NCBI GenBank assembly: GCA_041628815.1
Contig: JBFKOL010000015.1
Location: 1 to 28,977, forward strand
Origin: JBFKOL01 sp041628815
GTDB taxonomy: Bacteria; Bacteroidota; Bacteroidia; Chitinophagales; Saprospiraceae
Length of the DNA: 28,977 nt
Direction: 5' to 3'
Shown here: piece by piece, positions 16,508 through 25,687 of the stretch
Numbering within the stretch: the first letter of the stretch is position 1
Layout: each line of letters starts with the position of its first letter
The notes under the pieces: generated by a model
The model's database searches: none
The model's input: the letters and a program-made list of their open reading frames with translations, nothing else
Told to the model about the DNA's origin: nothing
Translations under genes and position numbers: made by a program

Positions 16508-18604
16508 TTAATCCGTTCTCACGCGCCTGAGGATCCCGCCATCATCCAATACCAGTTCAGCATCGGCAAAACCGACATTTACTGCGCGCATCCGGGCTGC
16601 CTCCGCAGCCTGGAAACTATCGAATCCTCCCACCACAAATATGGTCCAGCGACCTTTCGACCATTGCTCAAGTTTACCAATACCCTGTGCTGCCTGTAGA
16701 TCGAATGACATCGGGTTCAGATAGGAGGCTAGCTTTACCTTGTATTGAGATGAAGTACTGTATTCATTGATGAATTGTTCCACATCATAACGCGGTGCTT
16801 GACCACTGCGCAAAAGCTCGTATTCCGATATGCCCAAAATATCGGAAGTGACAAAGGCGTCCTTAAAGCCCGCATTCTTCACCTTAACCAGTACGTCTGC
16901 CGCTTCTACTCTTGTCCGGTAATATCCCAGACGGATCTTTACCGAGTTCGGTTTAAAAAACCGGTATAAGTTTCCATAAGCTATGATTTCAGAATAGTAT
17001 CCCAACCTTCCTTTGGTTTTTGAGAGAGAAGCCAACTGGATGAAATATACTTCGGCATTTTTGTCCAGATCTTCCTTTCTTCCTCTTGTTTCCTCAACAG
17101 AGACAAGAGTAGCACCTTCAAAGTCAAAATAAATATCTTCAATCGTAACTTTATCGGCAAACTCTGTCTCATCACTTTCTGATGCCAGGATTACTTCAGC
17201 GGGACTGCCAGGAGCGTCCATCCCTTCTACTTCTTTGGAAAGCATCTCACCTGCATCCGCCAGGGGGACACTTTCGTCTTTTCGCCCCGTCGTCACGAGA
17301 GATTCCAGCTGTACTGCTCCGGGAATGTCTTTTTCTTTGGAAACGAGTTCATAGGCTACATAGATGTCGTCTTTTCCCCGGCCACCGAGCCGGTTGGATG
17401 TAACAAAATACCTGTCATTTTCAGTATCAGGTATGAGGTAATAGTCATCGGACGGGGAATTGATACCTTTCCCGACATTTGTTGCCTTGGCCCATTGGCC
17501 GTTCACAATCTGAGAAACAAAGTTGTCGTACCCTCCGAGACCCATATGGTAATCCGAGGCGAAATAAAGTTGATCCTCGTTAAAAAAGGGTGAAATCTCG
17601 TTTCCGCTCGTATTTATTTCGGGCCCGAGGTTTTCCGGCTTTGTCCAACGACCTTCCCGAAAGAGGCTTACATAGATATCAAAGCCTCCATATCCACCTG
17701 GTTTATTCGATGAGAAGTAAAGTGCAGACCCATTGTTTGCCAGATGAGGAAAAGCATTAGAATATTCCACCCTGTTGTATTCGAAAGGACGTGATCCAGA
17801 AAAATCACCATTGGGATGTACTGAGGCCAGGTAGATGCTGATGTTCATTTCATCTTCTGTGATCTGATTGCATGCACTTGTAAATGTATTTTTCATATAG
17901 GCCACCATAGTGCCATCGTCTGAGTAACTAAGTGGCCCCAGGCCTGCATCTTCCTTGCCATCACTACGAAGAAACCTTATCTCTTTGCTGCCCGAATTGC
18001 CGGTATTATAAGTCAAGTAGAGCTGGTTTCCGCGCTGGTTGATGTAGCTGTCATTTTTCTTTTGATTGGAACGCTGCAAGTCATCCCTGAAAGAAGCAAA
18101 TACAATTTTGTCTTTAAAAAGTGCAACCCCAAAATCCGATTCGGGCGAATTGGCATCAAACGACAAGATGTCGTATTGATCCGGCATCTGAAGAAGGGTC
18201 TTGGCGTAATCCGTGCTTGCAATAAAGTACGTGGCCTCGGAAGCATTGGTGGTAAGGTATTTTTCGTACCACGCCTGGGCCTGCTCGTATAAACCTACTT
18301 TTTTCAGGGTATGAGCATAGCCGGCCTGGTGCCTCGGGTCGAGATCCTCTGATAGCTCAAACGCCTTTTCATAAGCTTTTAACGCACTGAGAAGCTGATT
18401 GGTCATCCGATACGCTTCAGCCAAACGTACATATGCCTCCGCATTATCTGGATGTTTCATCAATCCTGCTTCATAGTTCTTTATGGCCAGCTCGTAAGCT
18501 TTCAGATTGAGCAACTTGTCTGCTTTGGTAAATTCTTTTTGTCCCGGTAATGCAATTGCCATTGAAACGACAAAAGCCGTGACTACAACCCTGGATAGAC
18601 TCAT
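16508..18604 (-). CDS. TPR-PD40 envelope protein with two C-terminal SPOR-like repeats (PorE-like architecture)
   Basis: This 698-residue exported protein has a signal peptide (MSLSRVVVTAFVVSMAIALPGQ), then tetratricopeptide repeats (about 22-130, such as AELAY-like AYELAIKNYEAGLMKHP). A WD40-like/PD40 beta-propeller follows (about 160-420), with blades such as ALYFSSNKPGGYGGFDIYV and RYFVTSNRLGGRGKDDIYV. PorE and related type IX secretion proteins have this order but end in an OmpA-like domain. Here residues about 517-590 and 620-695 form two SPOR-like repeats (YFIQLAS...IRLGYYRTRVEAADVL and YKVKLAS...TIFVVGGFDSFQAAEAA). SPOR domains bind peptidoglycan lacking stem peptides. A role anchoring an envelope complex to the wall is inferred. 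It has its own probable promoter upstream. Confidence 0.82.
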   Translation of the reverse strand: MSLSRVVVTAFVVSMAIALPGQKEFTKADKLLNLKAYELAIKNYEAGLMKHPDNAEAYVRLAEAYRMTNQLLSALKAYEKAFELSEDLDPRHQAGYAHTLKKVGLYEQAQAWYEKYLTTNASEATYFIASTDYAKTLLQMPDQYDILSFDANSPESDFGVALFKDKIVFASFRDDLQRSNQKKNDSYINQRGNQLYLTYNTGNSGSKEIRFLRSDGKEDAGLGPLSYSDDGTMVAYMKNTFTSACNQITEDEMNISIYLASVHPNGDFSGSRPFEYNRVEYSNAFPHLANNGSALYFSSNKPGGYGGFDIYVSLFREGRWTKPENLGPEINTSGNEISPFFNEDQLYFASDYHMGLGGYDNFVSQIVNGQWAKATNVGKGINSPSDDYYLIPDTENDRYFVTSNRLGGRGKDDIYVAYELVSKEKDIPGAVQLESLVTTGRKDESVPLADAGEMLSKEVEGMDAPGSPAEVILASESDETEFADKVTIEDIYFDFEGATLVSVEETRGRKEDLDKNAEVYFIQLASLSKTKGRLGYYSEIIAYGNLYRFFKPNSVKIRLGYYRTRVEAADVLVKVKNAGFKDAFVTSDILGISEYELLRSGQAPRYDVEQFINEYSTSSQYKVKLASYLNPMSFDLQAAQGIGKLEQWSKGRWTIFVVGGFDSFQAAEAARMRAVNVGFADAELVLDDGGILRRVRTD

Positions 18605-18666
18605 TGGCTTGTAATTTGCTGATAACTTGAAAATCCCTACAACCCCCTGCCTCTCTCAACCAATGA

Positions 18667-18674
18667 CAAATATA
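18667..18674 (-). promoter_or_regulatory. Probable -7 element upstream of the TPR-PD40-SPOR gene
   Basis: On the minus strand the sequence is TATATTTG, a perfect TAnnTTTG, in an AT-rich 90-bp gap between the DUF368 gene and the start at 18604. No clean TTTG stands 19-21 bases upstream. A start near 18660 would give a leader of about 55 bases. Confidence 0.45.
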
Positions 18675-18694
18675 TTAAATAAAATTCGAATATG

Positions 18695-19678
18695 TTAACC
18701 GCTGGTTGTTTTATCATTTTTGACGGCAGCCCTTGCCATCAGATAGATCAGAAGCAATCCCAGGGCAAAGCAAACCACAATAGCTGTTAACCTCGGATCT
18801 GTAAATTCAGCATAGATCGACGGAACCACATTTTGCTCGGCTACAATCTTATAGGCATCACCTGGTAGCAACACCCCATCAATTGATTCGATCTGCCCTG
18901 TCTCCTTATTGAATGCTGTGAGAATGATCTTCCATGGCCATAATTTGTTGAGCGAACCTGTCAATATGCCCACCATAAATGCCATGGTCAAGTCGTGAAA
19001 ATTCTTAAAAAGGTACGATAGAATTCTAGCAAAGCTGAACAAACCCACAAGAGCACCGAGTCCAAAAGTTCCAAGAACTACCACGTTTTCGCCCAGGTAA
19101 AAATCGCTCAGTATTGCTTTGAGTGACAAAATAATCGTCTCGTACAAACCCAGTAAGAGTAAAATAAAACTGCCTGAAATTCCCGGCAGCATAAGAGCTG
19201 AAATAGCGACTACACCGGCACCAAAAATATAAAAGAGATTGTCGGATCCCGTCCCTGGATTGATGTGGGTTATCCAATACGACAGCACCAAGCCAAGGAT
19301 GGCAAGAAGGACTGCCGGAAAACCCCACCTTTGGATCTTGGCAAAATAAATGGCTGAAGCCAGTACTATCCCGAAGAAAAAAGCCCACAACAGTTCTTTG
19401 TCGGTGATAAGAAGCCGTCCTAATACCAGGACACCAAAAACCAAGCCGAGGGCCATCCCAGCAATCAGCCAAATCAGGAACTTACCATTCATCCTTTTCC
19501 ACGCTTCAGCAGGATCTCGTATCAGAAGGCGCAGATTCGCCGGTGACACAGATTTGATCGTCAACAGGAGTTCTTCGTATATTCCTGTAATAAAAGCAAT
19601 GGTCCCGCCAGAGACTCCGGGTATAGCCTCCGCCATACCCATGGCCATACCTTTCAACACCAAAAACATATTTTTCAT
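18695..19678 (-). CDS. popT: DUF368-family polyprenyl-phosphate transporter (PopT type)
   Basis: DUF368 proteins move undecaprenyl phosphate from the periplasmic to the cytoplasmic face of the inner membrane, recycling the lipid carrier for wall and O-antigen synthesis. The 327-residue reading from ATG 19678 (MKNMFLVLKGMAMGMAEAIPG) matches the usual family start; ATGs at 19687 and 19699 would overlap the upstream gene. The DUF368 signature AEAIPGVSGGTIAFITGIYE lies near the N-terminus, and a second copy, LMLPGISGSFILLLLGLYE, follows in the middle, reflecting an internal repeat. About eight to ten hydrophobic segments are visible. It is the last gene of a minus-strand operon that also holds uppP. 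Family is firm; symbol follows published DUF368 work. Confidence 0.87.
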   Translation of the reverse strand: MKNMFLVLKGMAMGMAEAIPGVSGGTIAFITGIYEELLLTIKSVSPANLRLLIRDPAEAWKRMNGKFLIWLIAGMALGLVFGVLVLGRLLITDKELLWAFFFGIVLASAIYFAKIQRWGFPAVLLAILGLVLSYWITHINPGTGSDNLFYIFGAGVVAISALMLPGISGSFILLLLGLYETIILSLKAILSDFYLGENVVVLGTFGLGALVGLFSFARILSYLFKNFHDLTMAFMVGILTGSLNKLWPWKIILTAFNKETGQIESIDGVLLPGDAYKIVAEQNVVPSIYAEFTDPRLTAIVVCFALGLLLIYLMARAAVKNDKTTSG

Positions 19679-19679
19679 A

Positions 19680-20879
19680 TTATTCATGCGGTCGAACAAA
19701 TCTATTATTATTGCCCCAATCTACTGTATCAGTCAGGCTGATTTGAACGAATGAATCCAAATCTTCATGCATCATGACATTAAGATCGGGCTGGCCTGCA
19801 TTGTGCCAGGCAGTATACCAGGCACTTCCAATGGCCCAAATGGCCTTTCTCATCTGATCTTCCACCATTCCGTCGAGTTTACGTTGATACATAAAGGCAT
19901 ATTGCCTGCATTGTAACCGGCTCATTATGCCATTGCGCTTGTCAAAGCACCAAACCCGGTCCAGATGAACTTCTTGCATCAACGTTTTTTCATCTCTTAA
20001 AACCTTTTCTACCAGGGCGTGACTATCCCATACAATATCCCAATAGAACGAATCCATGTTGTTCACAATTTGAGCAGGCGGCAACACCAAGTCGTACTGC
20101 TCTTCGGCGAACAATTCAGGAATGCGTGTTTCCCAAAATGCATGAATACCTCTTTGGCCAGTAAGTTGCCCATCGTAATTTTTCGTGGTATGCAGGGGGA
20201 CGTGGGCATCCGCTATATAATGCCCGAGTTCTGCACTCAAGCTAATAATAGACGCAATCTTTCCTTTCCTGAATGCAGTTTCTAGCCAGGTCTGGTGCCG
20301 GATGAGGTGATAGGGAAGCATACCATGCCGCATGAAAGTATCGGTTATTTCCAAAGCCACAACAATCTCCGGTTGCGGATCACAGAAGCAGGGCATTTGA
20401 TCACATATATTCAGAATTTCTACGTGTCCTTCCTCTATCAGTTGAGGCAGCAATGCTTCTATATGCAACGCCAGGGTATCCGTCCACCCTTCCCCGCAGT
20501 TCTCTACAGGTAGATCCGTCGCGATCGTCTTATGACCTCCGGGATGATGTCTTCTCCAAACGATCCCGGAGTGGGTCAAGACATCTTTTGCCAAATTGTA
20601 AGTTAAAGCAGTATCCCGGTCTGATATCCAGTGATCTAGATCCATGTAGTGGCGCATACCTTCAGACCTTACCGCATATCGCCTTTTATCTGGATTGATG
20701 GACTGGCTTACGATGGCCTCATAGTAAGTCTTGTAGAAAGGCAAAAGCTCCAATGGCAATGTAAAAACGGCTACACTGTTGATCAAACGATGACCGTAAA
20801 ACCCCCAGTACCCTGAGGTCTTCAAGACACAAGTAATAGCCACAATTGTCAGGACAGACAACTTGATATATCCATTCAT
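19680..20879 (-). CDS. Exported S1/P1-nuclease/phospholipase C-like zinc enzyme
   Basis: This 399-residue protein starts at ATG 20879, which overlaps the gldG stop by one base (TGATG). A signal peptide (residues 1 to about 24) ends just before W25-G-F-Y-G-H30, matching the mature N-terminal WGxxGH of S1/P1 nucleases, where Trp1 and His6 bind zinc. HYIADAHVPLH matches the family's HxxxDxxxxxH, and HAFWET resembles HxxWD with Glu for Asp. DLDHW probably supplies further ligands. Such enzymes bind three zinc ions and cleave phosphodiesters of nucleic acids or phospholipids outside the cytoplasm; which one is unknown. It stands between gldG and popT, with one base separating its stop from the popT start. 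Fold is well supported, substrate is not. Confidence 0.8.
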   Translation of the reverse strand: MNGYIKLSVLTIVAITCVLKTSGYWGFYGHRLINSVAVFTLPLELLPFYKTYYEAIVSQSINPDKRRYAVRSEGMRHYMDLDHWISDRDTALTYNLAKDVLTHSGIVWRRHHPGGHKTIATDLPVENCGEGWTDTLALHIEALLPQLIEEGHVEILNICDQMPCFCDPQPEIVVALEITDTFMRHGMLPYHLIRHQTWLETAFRKGKIASIISLSAELGHYIADAHVPLHTTKNYDGQLTGQRGIHAFWETRIPELFAEEQYDLVLPPAQIVNNMDSFYWDIVWDSHALVEKVLRDEKTLMQEVHLDRVWCFDKRNGIMSRLQCRQYAFMYQRKLDGMVEDQMRKAIWAIGSAWYTAWHNAGQPDLNVMMHEDLDSFVQISLTDTVDWGNNNRFVRPHE

Positions 20880-22534
20880 CAGATTTTTCCAAATCCGTAA
20901 CCCCTGTATAGCCTGAAGATAATGAAAAATAAAAGGATTCCCAGCGTCGGCCATCCAGCTGCTTGGGTAATATAAAACCATCGATTGCTTCGATATTTTC
21001 CTTTATCAAAGGGGCTGATGGAAAAATCAGCTCTGTACAAGGATAGAATTCGATCTCCGTGTAACGCATATTCGAGAGAATTCGCCAAGATTTTTCCGTT
21101 GCCAGGATAGATTATCCGTTCCCACTTATTGAATCCCAATGGCATCCTGTTTCCCCTGACATCATTTACCGGTAAGATGAGATCGGTATCTGAAATGATC
21201 ACTTGCCTCGTCTTGCCGGGACCTTTCTGGTAAGCATAATTGAGTGAATCGAGATAAAGTCTGTCATTGCTGGACAAACGGTTTTGAAAATGCGAAGAAA
21301 AACTTCCCTCCAGGGCAACACCCAGGACAAGTTCTCCATCCTTATATTCCTGGGGATCTGGTTCTACTCTCATAAAGTCGAAACTCAACTGAACTGGAGA
21401 AGATAGTGTCCTTGTATAGGGTGAACTGACTAGTAATGGCTTTTTTCTGATCTGGTCTGATGTCCGTAAGGTATCTATTGGACTCACAAAATAGGTGCTC
21501 GCCGGATCGTCTACGTACAGCGGTAATGACTGGATGACCGGATGAAAAGGAAATCCGATTGGTACTATTCTTGGTTGACCGTTTACTTCACCTACTACCT
21601 GTGGAATGCTGCTGCAATTGAGGTCCATGACCAGCTCTGGCCTCACACGTACACCCCATTTAAAAAGCATATCATCCGATAGTCGGGCTGAGGCGATGGT
21701 GGTGTATGCTCCATATTTCCGTATACTATCTACCTCCACATCGAAACGATCAACGTACCACACAATGGGCACATCACGTACCACAGCCTGGTCAATGTAC
21801 AACAGATCATGCCTGTCTAGTCCTTCACGTGAGTCCAATGCAAGCACAATGTCTGCGTCGTCCAGCGCTAGTTCATTTCGTGAAAAGAAAGCATAGGCGC
21901 TCATCTCTTTGGCTCCCATCCCGAATGTGCGATAAAGGAGCGTATCGGCGACACCCACTATAGCTACATTTACGGGCTCTCGAAGAGATACATCCCTTAT
22001 GGCCCTTACAAGACGTGATTCAAACGCAGCCATGGATGAAATGATACCCGTTGAAGCATCCTCGTTTAAATCGGCAGAAGTAAGAAGATCAATAAATGCA
22101 ACATGGCGGGCATTATGGACTGACACATATGGGTATATAAGACTTTGTGAAACCTGGTCGCGCGTAGCGACCCGCTGTCCTACAGGCGTCACACCGCGAC
22201 TCCTCAAAAAGTCCCTGAATGCATTGACTTCTTCGACGGTGCCTTCACTGGGGTCTCGGTAGACGACATTTACTTTGCTGCTGGCACGTCTTACCTGCCA
22301 CAGAAAAACATCCACATATTCTCGGTATGCACGGAGATCTGACGGAATGTTACCGTCCATCAGTACTGTGACGACCACTTCGTTATCTATGGACCTTATC
22401 GCTTCCACGGCCTCATCGGAAAGAGAAAACCGACCATCGCTGCTCAAATCCCATCTGTAGTCAACCTTGAAAAAAACAAGATTTACCACGACCAGGATGG
22501 CCAACGTGACAATGAATTTCTTATTGGGTCGCAT
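20879..22534 (-). CDS. gldG: Gliding-motility ABC transporter auxiliary protein GldG
   Basis: This 551-residue membrane-anchored periplasmic protein has an N-terminal membrane segment (about 8-25, FIVTLAILVVVNLVFFKVDY) followed by RWDLSSDGRFSLSDEAVEAI, typical of GldG. A large extracytoplasmic region comes next, and a C-terminal membrane segment (WPTLGILLFFIIFRLYRGYGFGKI, here given as two parts) ends the protein. In Bacteroidota, GldA, GldF and GldG form an ABC transporter required for gliding in some species, with unknown substrate. It follows gldF after one base and its stop overlaps the next gene. Assignment rests on sequence features plus the gldA and gldF neighbours. Confidence 0.92.
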   Translation of the reverse strand: MRPNKKFIVTLAILVVVNLVFFKVDYRWDLSSDGRFSLSDEAVEAIRSIDNEVVVTVLMDGNIPSDLRAYREYVDVFLWQVRRASSKVNVVYRDPSEGTVEEVNAFRDFLRSRGVTPVGQRVATRDQVSQSLIYPYVSVHNARHVAFIDLLTSADLNEDASTGIISSMAAFESRLVRAIRDVSLREPVNVAIVGVADTLLYRTFGMGAKEMSAYAFFSRNELALDDADIVLALDSREGLDRHDLLYIDQAVVRDVPIVWYVDRFDVEVDSIRKYGAYTTIASARLSDDMLFKWGVRVRPELVMDLNCSSIPQVVGEVNGQPRIVPIGFPFHPVIQSLPLYVDDPASTYFVSPIDTLRTSDQIRKKPLLVSSPYTRTLSSPVQLSFDFMRVEPDPQEYKDGELVLGVALEGSFSSHFQNRLSSNDRLYLDSLNYAYQKGPGKTRQVIISDTDLILPVNDVRGNRMPLGFNKWERIIYPGNGKILANSLEYALHGDRILSLYRADFSISPFDKGKYRSNRWFYITQAAGWPTLGILLFFIIFRLYRGYGFGKI

Positions 22535-22535
22535 G

Positions 22536-23267
22536 CTACCAGATTTTTGGATTGTTCAGTCTCAATTGACCCGCGGCAAGGAAAATGATCTGAAGGGAAA
22601 TGAGGTAAACAACACTGGAAGCCGTTAAGATACCCTGGCTCCAGAATTCAACCTGGTGTCTGACACTAAGCCTCTTTAACTGGTAGGTCGGAAACGATGT
22701 CAATCCTTCAGTATCACCCAGCATATATAGTCCATCGTAGAAAAAAAGACTCAGGACAACTGCGATTACAAAGCTAAGAGCAGCATGGGTCGACAGGACA
22801 GACGAGAATAGCCCTATGGCGATGAACAATCCACCTACGAGGACGATCCCCAACAAAGATCCCGCCAACTGACCGGTTTCTGGTTCTCCCGCCAGCCGAA
22901 GTTGATGGACGACACCTACCACTGGTACGCTCAACAGCACTATGATACATACGACCATCATACAGGCAAGGTATTTGGCTAAAATTATATCCAGTCTCCT
23001 GACCGGGAGCGAGAACAAAATTTCCATGGTGCCATCGCGCCACTCTGACGAGAAAACACCATAGGTAATGGCGGGTGCGATAAATAGAAGCATATAGGAT
23101 GCAAGTTCGAAATATCGCTGAGGGTTTGCGTATCCATAATCCTCGTAGCTTGTCCCGGGGAAAATCCACAATATCAATGTCCCGCCCAGGAAATAAATCC
23201 AGATAAGCAACCAAGCGGACCAGCCCCCGAAAACTCCAATCAGCTCTTTTTTGAATAGATTCCACAT
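22536..23267 (-). CDS. gldF: Gliding-motility ABC transporter permease GldF
   Basis: This 243-residue protein starts at ATG 23267 (MWNLFKKELIGVFGGWSAWL); a TTG two codons earlier would overlap the gldA stop. Six hydrophobic segments are visible, in the ABC-2 permease pattern, with the cytoplasmic motif FSSEWRDGTMEILFSLPVRR typical of GldF and NosY-like permeases. It would form the membrane channel part of the GldAFG transporter in the inner membrane. The gene lies two bases after gldA and one base before gldG, so cotranscription is almost certain. Confidence 0.92.
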   Translation of the reverse strand: MWNLFKKELIGVFGGWSAWLLIWIYFLGGTLILWIFPGTSYEDYGYANPQRYFELASYMLLFIAPAITYGVFSSEWRDGTMEILFSLPVRRLDIILAKYLACMMVVCIIVLLSVPVVGVVHQLRLAGEPETGQLAGSLLGIVLVGGLFIAIGLFSSVLSTHAALSFVIAVVLSLFFYDGLYMLGDTEGLTSFPTYQLKRLSVRHQVEFWSQGILTASSVVYLISLQIIFLAAGQLRLNNPKIW

Positions 23268-23269
23268 GA

Positions 23270-24172
23270 TCAACTTGTTTTGAACAGATCATCGAGTGGA
23301 TGGTCCAGTACCTTTAATCCAAGGATTTTCCATCCTTTCTTCACAGCCAGATCAAAGAGAAGTTCTCGAATGTCTGTATGATCAGCCGATGTCACCGTGT
23401 AAACGTTGTTGCTCTTTTCTCTTACATCTTTGACCCATTGGACTGATCTCAAGTGATTGGTAAGACCTTTTTTGTTAAGGGTCAACTCAATTCTTTGATT
23501 TGATTTGCGGGACAAGATTTCTTGCAATGGCCCATCAACAATGATTTTCTTGTGGTCTATGAGCACAATGCGGTCACTTACCGCCGAAATCTCCTGTAGG
23601 AGATGACTGGAGAGAATGACAATCTTTTCCTTACCCAACTCCTTAATTACACTTCGCAAATGTATGATCTGTGCAGGGTCAAGACCATTAACCGGTTCGT
23701 CCAACAATAAGACTTCCGGATTTGGTACAAGACAGGCTGCGAGGCCAACGCGCTGTTTCATGCCCTTTGATAATTCCCCGATGCGACGGTCGAGAATGCC
23801 GGATAAATCCAGCTTTTCGGAAGCCTCAGCGACGGCAGGTTTGACCTTCTCACTCCTATATACCTGGCCTACCCACTTCAGGTATTCTATGACTTTAAGA
23901 TGTGGATATATGGCATTTCTTTCGGACAGATAGGCTACGCGACTTTTATAATTCAACGAACCGGCATCATCCATTCCCATCGTAACCCTCCCCTTGTCTG
24001 GAAACAATAATCCCGCTGCCACGCGCAAAAGGGTCGTTTTCCCGGCCCCGTTTCTGCCAAGCAGCCCTACCACTCCATTCTCTTGAAATTGCAATTGGAT
24101 ATCTTCCAGCACTACATGGTCTCCGTAGGACTTGCTGACGTGGTCGATATGTAAGTTTCGATTATCGCACAT
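23270..24172 (-). CDS. gldA: Gliding-motility ABC transporter ATPase GldA
   Basis: This 300-residue ATPase supplies energy for GldF/GldG. It has Walker A GRNGAGKTT (39-47), signature LSKGMKQR (134-141), Walker B VLLLDEP (154-160) and H-loop SSHLL. The Q-loop Gln is replaced by Glu (YLSERNAIYP, E84), as I recall from GldA proteins. A C-terminal region of about 80 residues beyond the ATPase core also fits GldA. The start overlaps truB by 11 bases. In several Bacteroidota gldA is unlinked from gldFG; here all three are adjacent. The distinction from other CcmA/NosF-like ATPases rests on this context and length. Confidence 0.9.
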   Translation of the reverse strand: MCDNRNLHIDHVSKSYGDHVVLEDIQLQFQENGVVGLLGRNGAGKTTLLRVAAGLLFPDKGRVTMGMDDAGSLNYKSRVAYLSERNAIYPHLKVIEYLKWVGQVYRSEKVKPAVAEASEKLDLSGILDRRIGELSKGMKQRVGLAACLVPNPEVLLLDEPVNGLDPAQIIHLRSVIKELGKEKIVILSSHLLQEISAVSDRIVLIDHKKIIVDGPLQEILSRKSNQRIELTLNKKGLTNHLRSVQWVKDVREKSNNVYTVTSADHTDIRELLFDLAVKKGWKILGLKVLDHPLDDLFKTS

Positions 24173-24896
24173 TCTTCACTGCACTGATCAGATCGGACAA
24201 CATCCATGCATCTCTCACCATAAAGGATCCTACCCGTACACGACGGAGAGTTGCAAGATGAGACCCGTTATTCAATCGCTTACCAAAGTCGCTGACAAGT
24301 GACCGGATGTATGTTCCCTTAGAACAAGTCACTTCAAAATCCATAAACGGCCAATAGATGCGGCTTATTTTAAAACTTTCTATATTGATGAGTCTCTTTT
24401 TTACTTCAATCTGAATTCCCTTCCGAGCTAATTTATAAAGCGGAACACCTTTTTTTTTAACTGCGGAATACATAGGAGGTTGCTGCAGCTGGTCGCCTAA
24501 AAAGCTCCGCGCTGTTTCAAATACCCTTTCGTCAGAAACATAAATCCTGGGATGATAGATGGAGGGACGTAGTTCTGCATCATAGGACGGCGTCTCTTCC
24601 CACATTTTCAGAGTGCCTTCATAGGCCTTATCCATTCCCATGAATCCCTCAATTTTCTTCGTGTATTTCGCAAGGCAAATGACCAGTAATCCGGTTGCCA
24701 GCGGATCCAGTGTGCCGGCATGTCCTACCTTGTACTTTTTTACCCCCAAAACATGTCGAATAGCATATCTCAACTTGTTGACCACGTCGAATGAAGTCCA
24801 TCCGAGCGGTTTATCGACAAGTACTACCCCACCTTTTTCCAGGACGGTTTTGTCAAATTTGGTTAGAGGTAAAAGCAGGTCATGCATATGTCTCAA
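24162..24896 (-). CDS. truB: tRNA pseudouridine-55 synthase
   Basis: It isomerises U55 in the T-loop of tRNAs to pseudouridine. The 244-residue protein has VDKPLGWTSFDVVNKL (27-42) and the catalytic motif GHAGTLDPLATGLL (58-71), with nucleophile D64. GTYIRSLVSDFGKRL is the second family signature. ATG 24896 overlaps uppP by 17 bases; ATG 24887 (residue 4) is an equally possible start. The PUA-like C-terminal tail is short, as usual in Bacteroidota. It is fifth-from-last in the ftsX-to-popT operon order and upstream of gldA. Confidence 0.96.
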   Translation of the reverse strand: MRHMHDLLLPLTKFDKTVLEKGGVVLVDKPLGWTSFDVVNKLRYAIRHVLGVKKYKVGHAGTLDPLATGLLVICLAKYTKKIEGFMGMDKAYEGTLKMWEETPSYDAELRPSIYHPRIYVSDERVFETARSFLGDQLQQPPMYSAVKKKGVPLYKLARKGIQIEVKKRLINIESFKISRIYWPFMDFEVTCSKGTYIRSLVSDFGKRLNNGSHLATLRRVRVGSFMVRDAWMLSDLISAVKNVR

Positions 24897-25674
24897 TCAG
24901 TATAGTCAATATGCCTAAGGTGATGCAATAGTAAGCAAAGTGATGTATCCTGCTTCTTTTGACAAGGGAAACCATCCATTTGCATGCCCAGACACCTACT
25001 AGAAAAGAACTGAGGAATGCCACTGCTATAGATGCGGCATTTGCCGAGCTGATGATCAATTCACCCGAACCAATATCCATTATGACCTTTCCAAAAATCA
25101 AGGGTAGCACCATCAGAAAAGAAAACCTGGCAGCTTCTTCTTTTTCTACTTTGAGCATAATAGCGGAGGCGATGGTCATCCCACTTCGACTAATTCCAGG
25201 CAAAATCGCTATGGCCTGGGCAATACCAACAACCATAGCCCGGGGATAATCCATTTTCACCGTCTGGTCTACTTTTTTTGGAGTAAGTAAAAGAACTATG
25301 CCCGTAATTACCAGGAAAATACAAACGTAAAGGATTGTACCGCTGAAAATTTCTTCAATGGTTTCCTCGAATAACAACCCTATCGCCGCTGCAGGTACCA
25401 TCGATAAGGCTATCATCCAAGCCTTGCGCCCTTCAGTGTTTACAGGTTTATGTAGATTTCTCACCATTGCAATGATATCCTTGTTAAAAACATAAAGAAT
25501 ACTGCAGGCCGTACCAAAATGAACGAGGACAATCATCAGTAAATCCGAATCAAGCGTCTCACTGGACCCAAGCCAATGATTAATCAGTTCAAGATGTCCG
25601 CTACTGCTGATAGGTAAAAATTCGGTAAGTCCCTGCACTATGCCCAGGATCAGGGAACGGATTACTTCGGTCAT
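24880..25674 (-). CDS. uppP: Undecaprenyl-diphosphatase
   Basis: Also known as BacA. It dephosphorylates undecaprenyl diphosphate at the outer face of the inner membrane, regenerating the carrier lipid and conferring bacitracin tolerance. The 264-residue protein has the two inverted-repeat signatures: QGLTEFLPISSSGHLEL (14-30, with E18, S23 region and H27) and LPGISRSGMTIAS (158-170, with R163). About eight hydrophobic segments are seen. It sits 13 bases after the DUF3098 gene and overlaps truB by 17 bases. The popT gene at the end of the same operon would return the product to the cytoplasm. Confidence 0.96.
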   Translation of the reverse strand: MTEVIRSLILGIVQGLTEFLPISSSGHLELINHWLGSSETLDSDLLMIVLVHFGTACSILYVFNKDIIAMVRNLHKPVNTEGRKAWMIALSMVPAAAIGLLFEETIEEIFSGTILYVCIFLVITGIVLLLTPKKVDQTVKMDYPRAMVVGIAQAIAILPGISRSGMTIASAIMLKVEKEEAARFSFLMVLPLIFGKVIMDIGSGELIISSANAASIAVAFLSSFLVGVWACKWMVSLVKRSRIHHFAYYCITLGILTILIETYA

Positions 25675-25687
25675 CCTTTTCTTTTTC

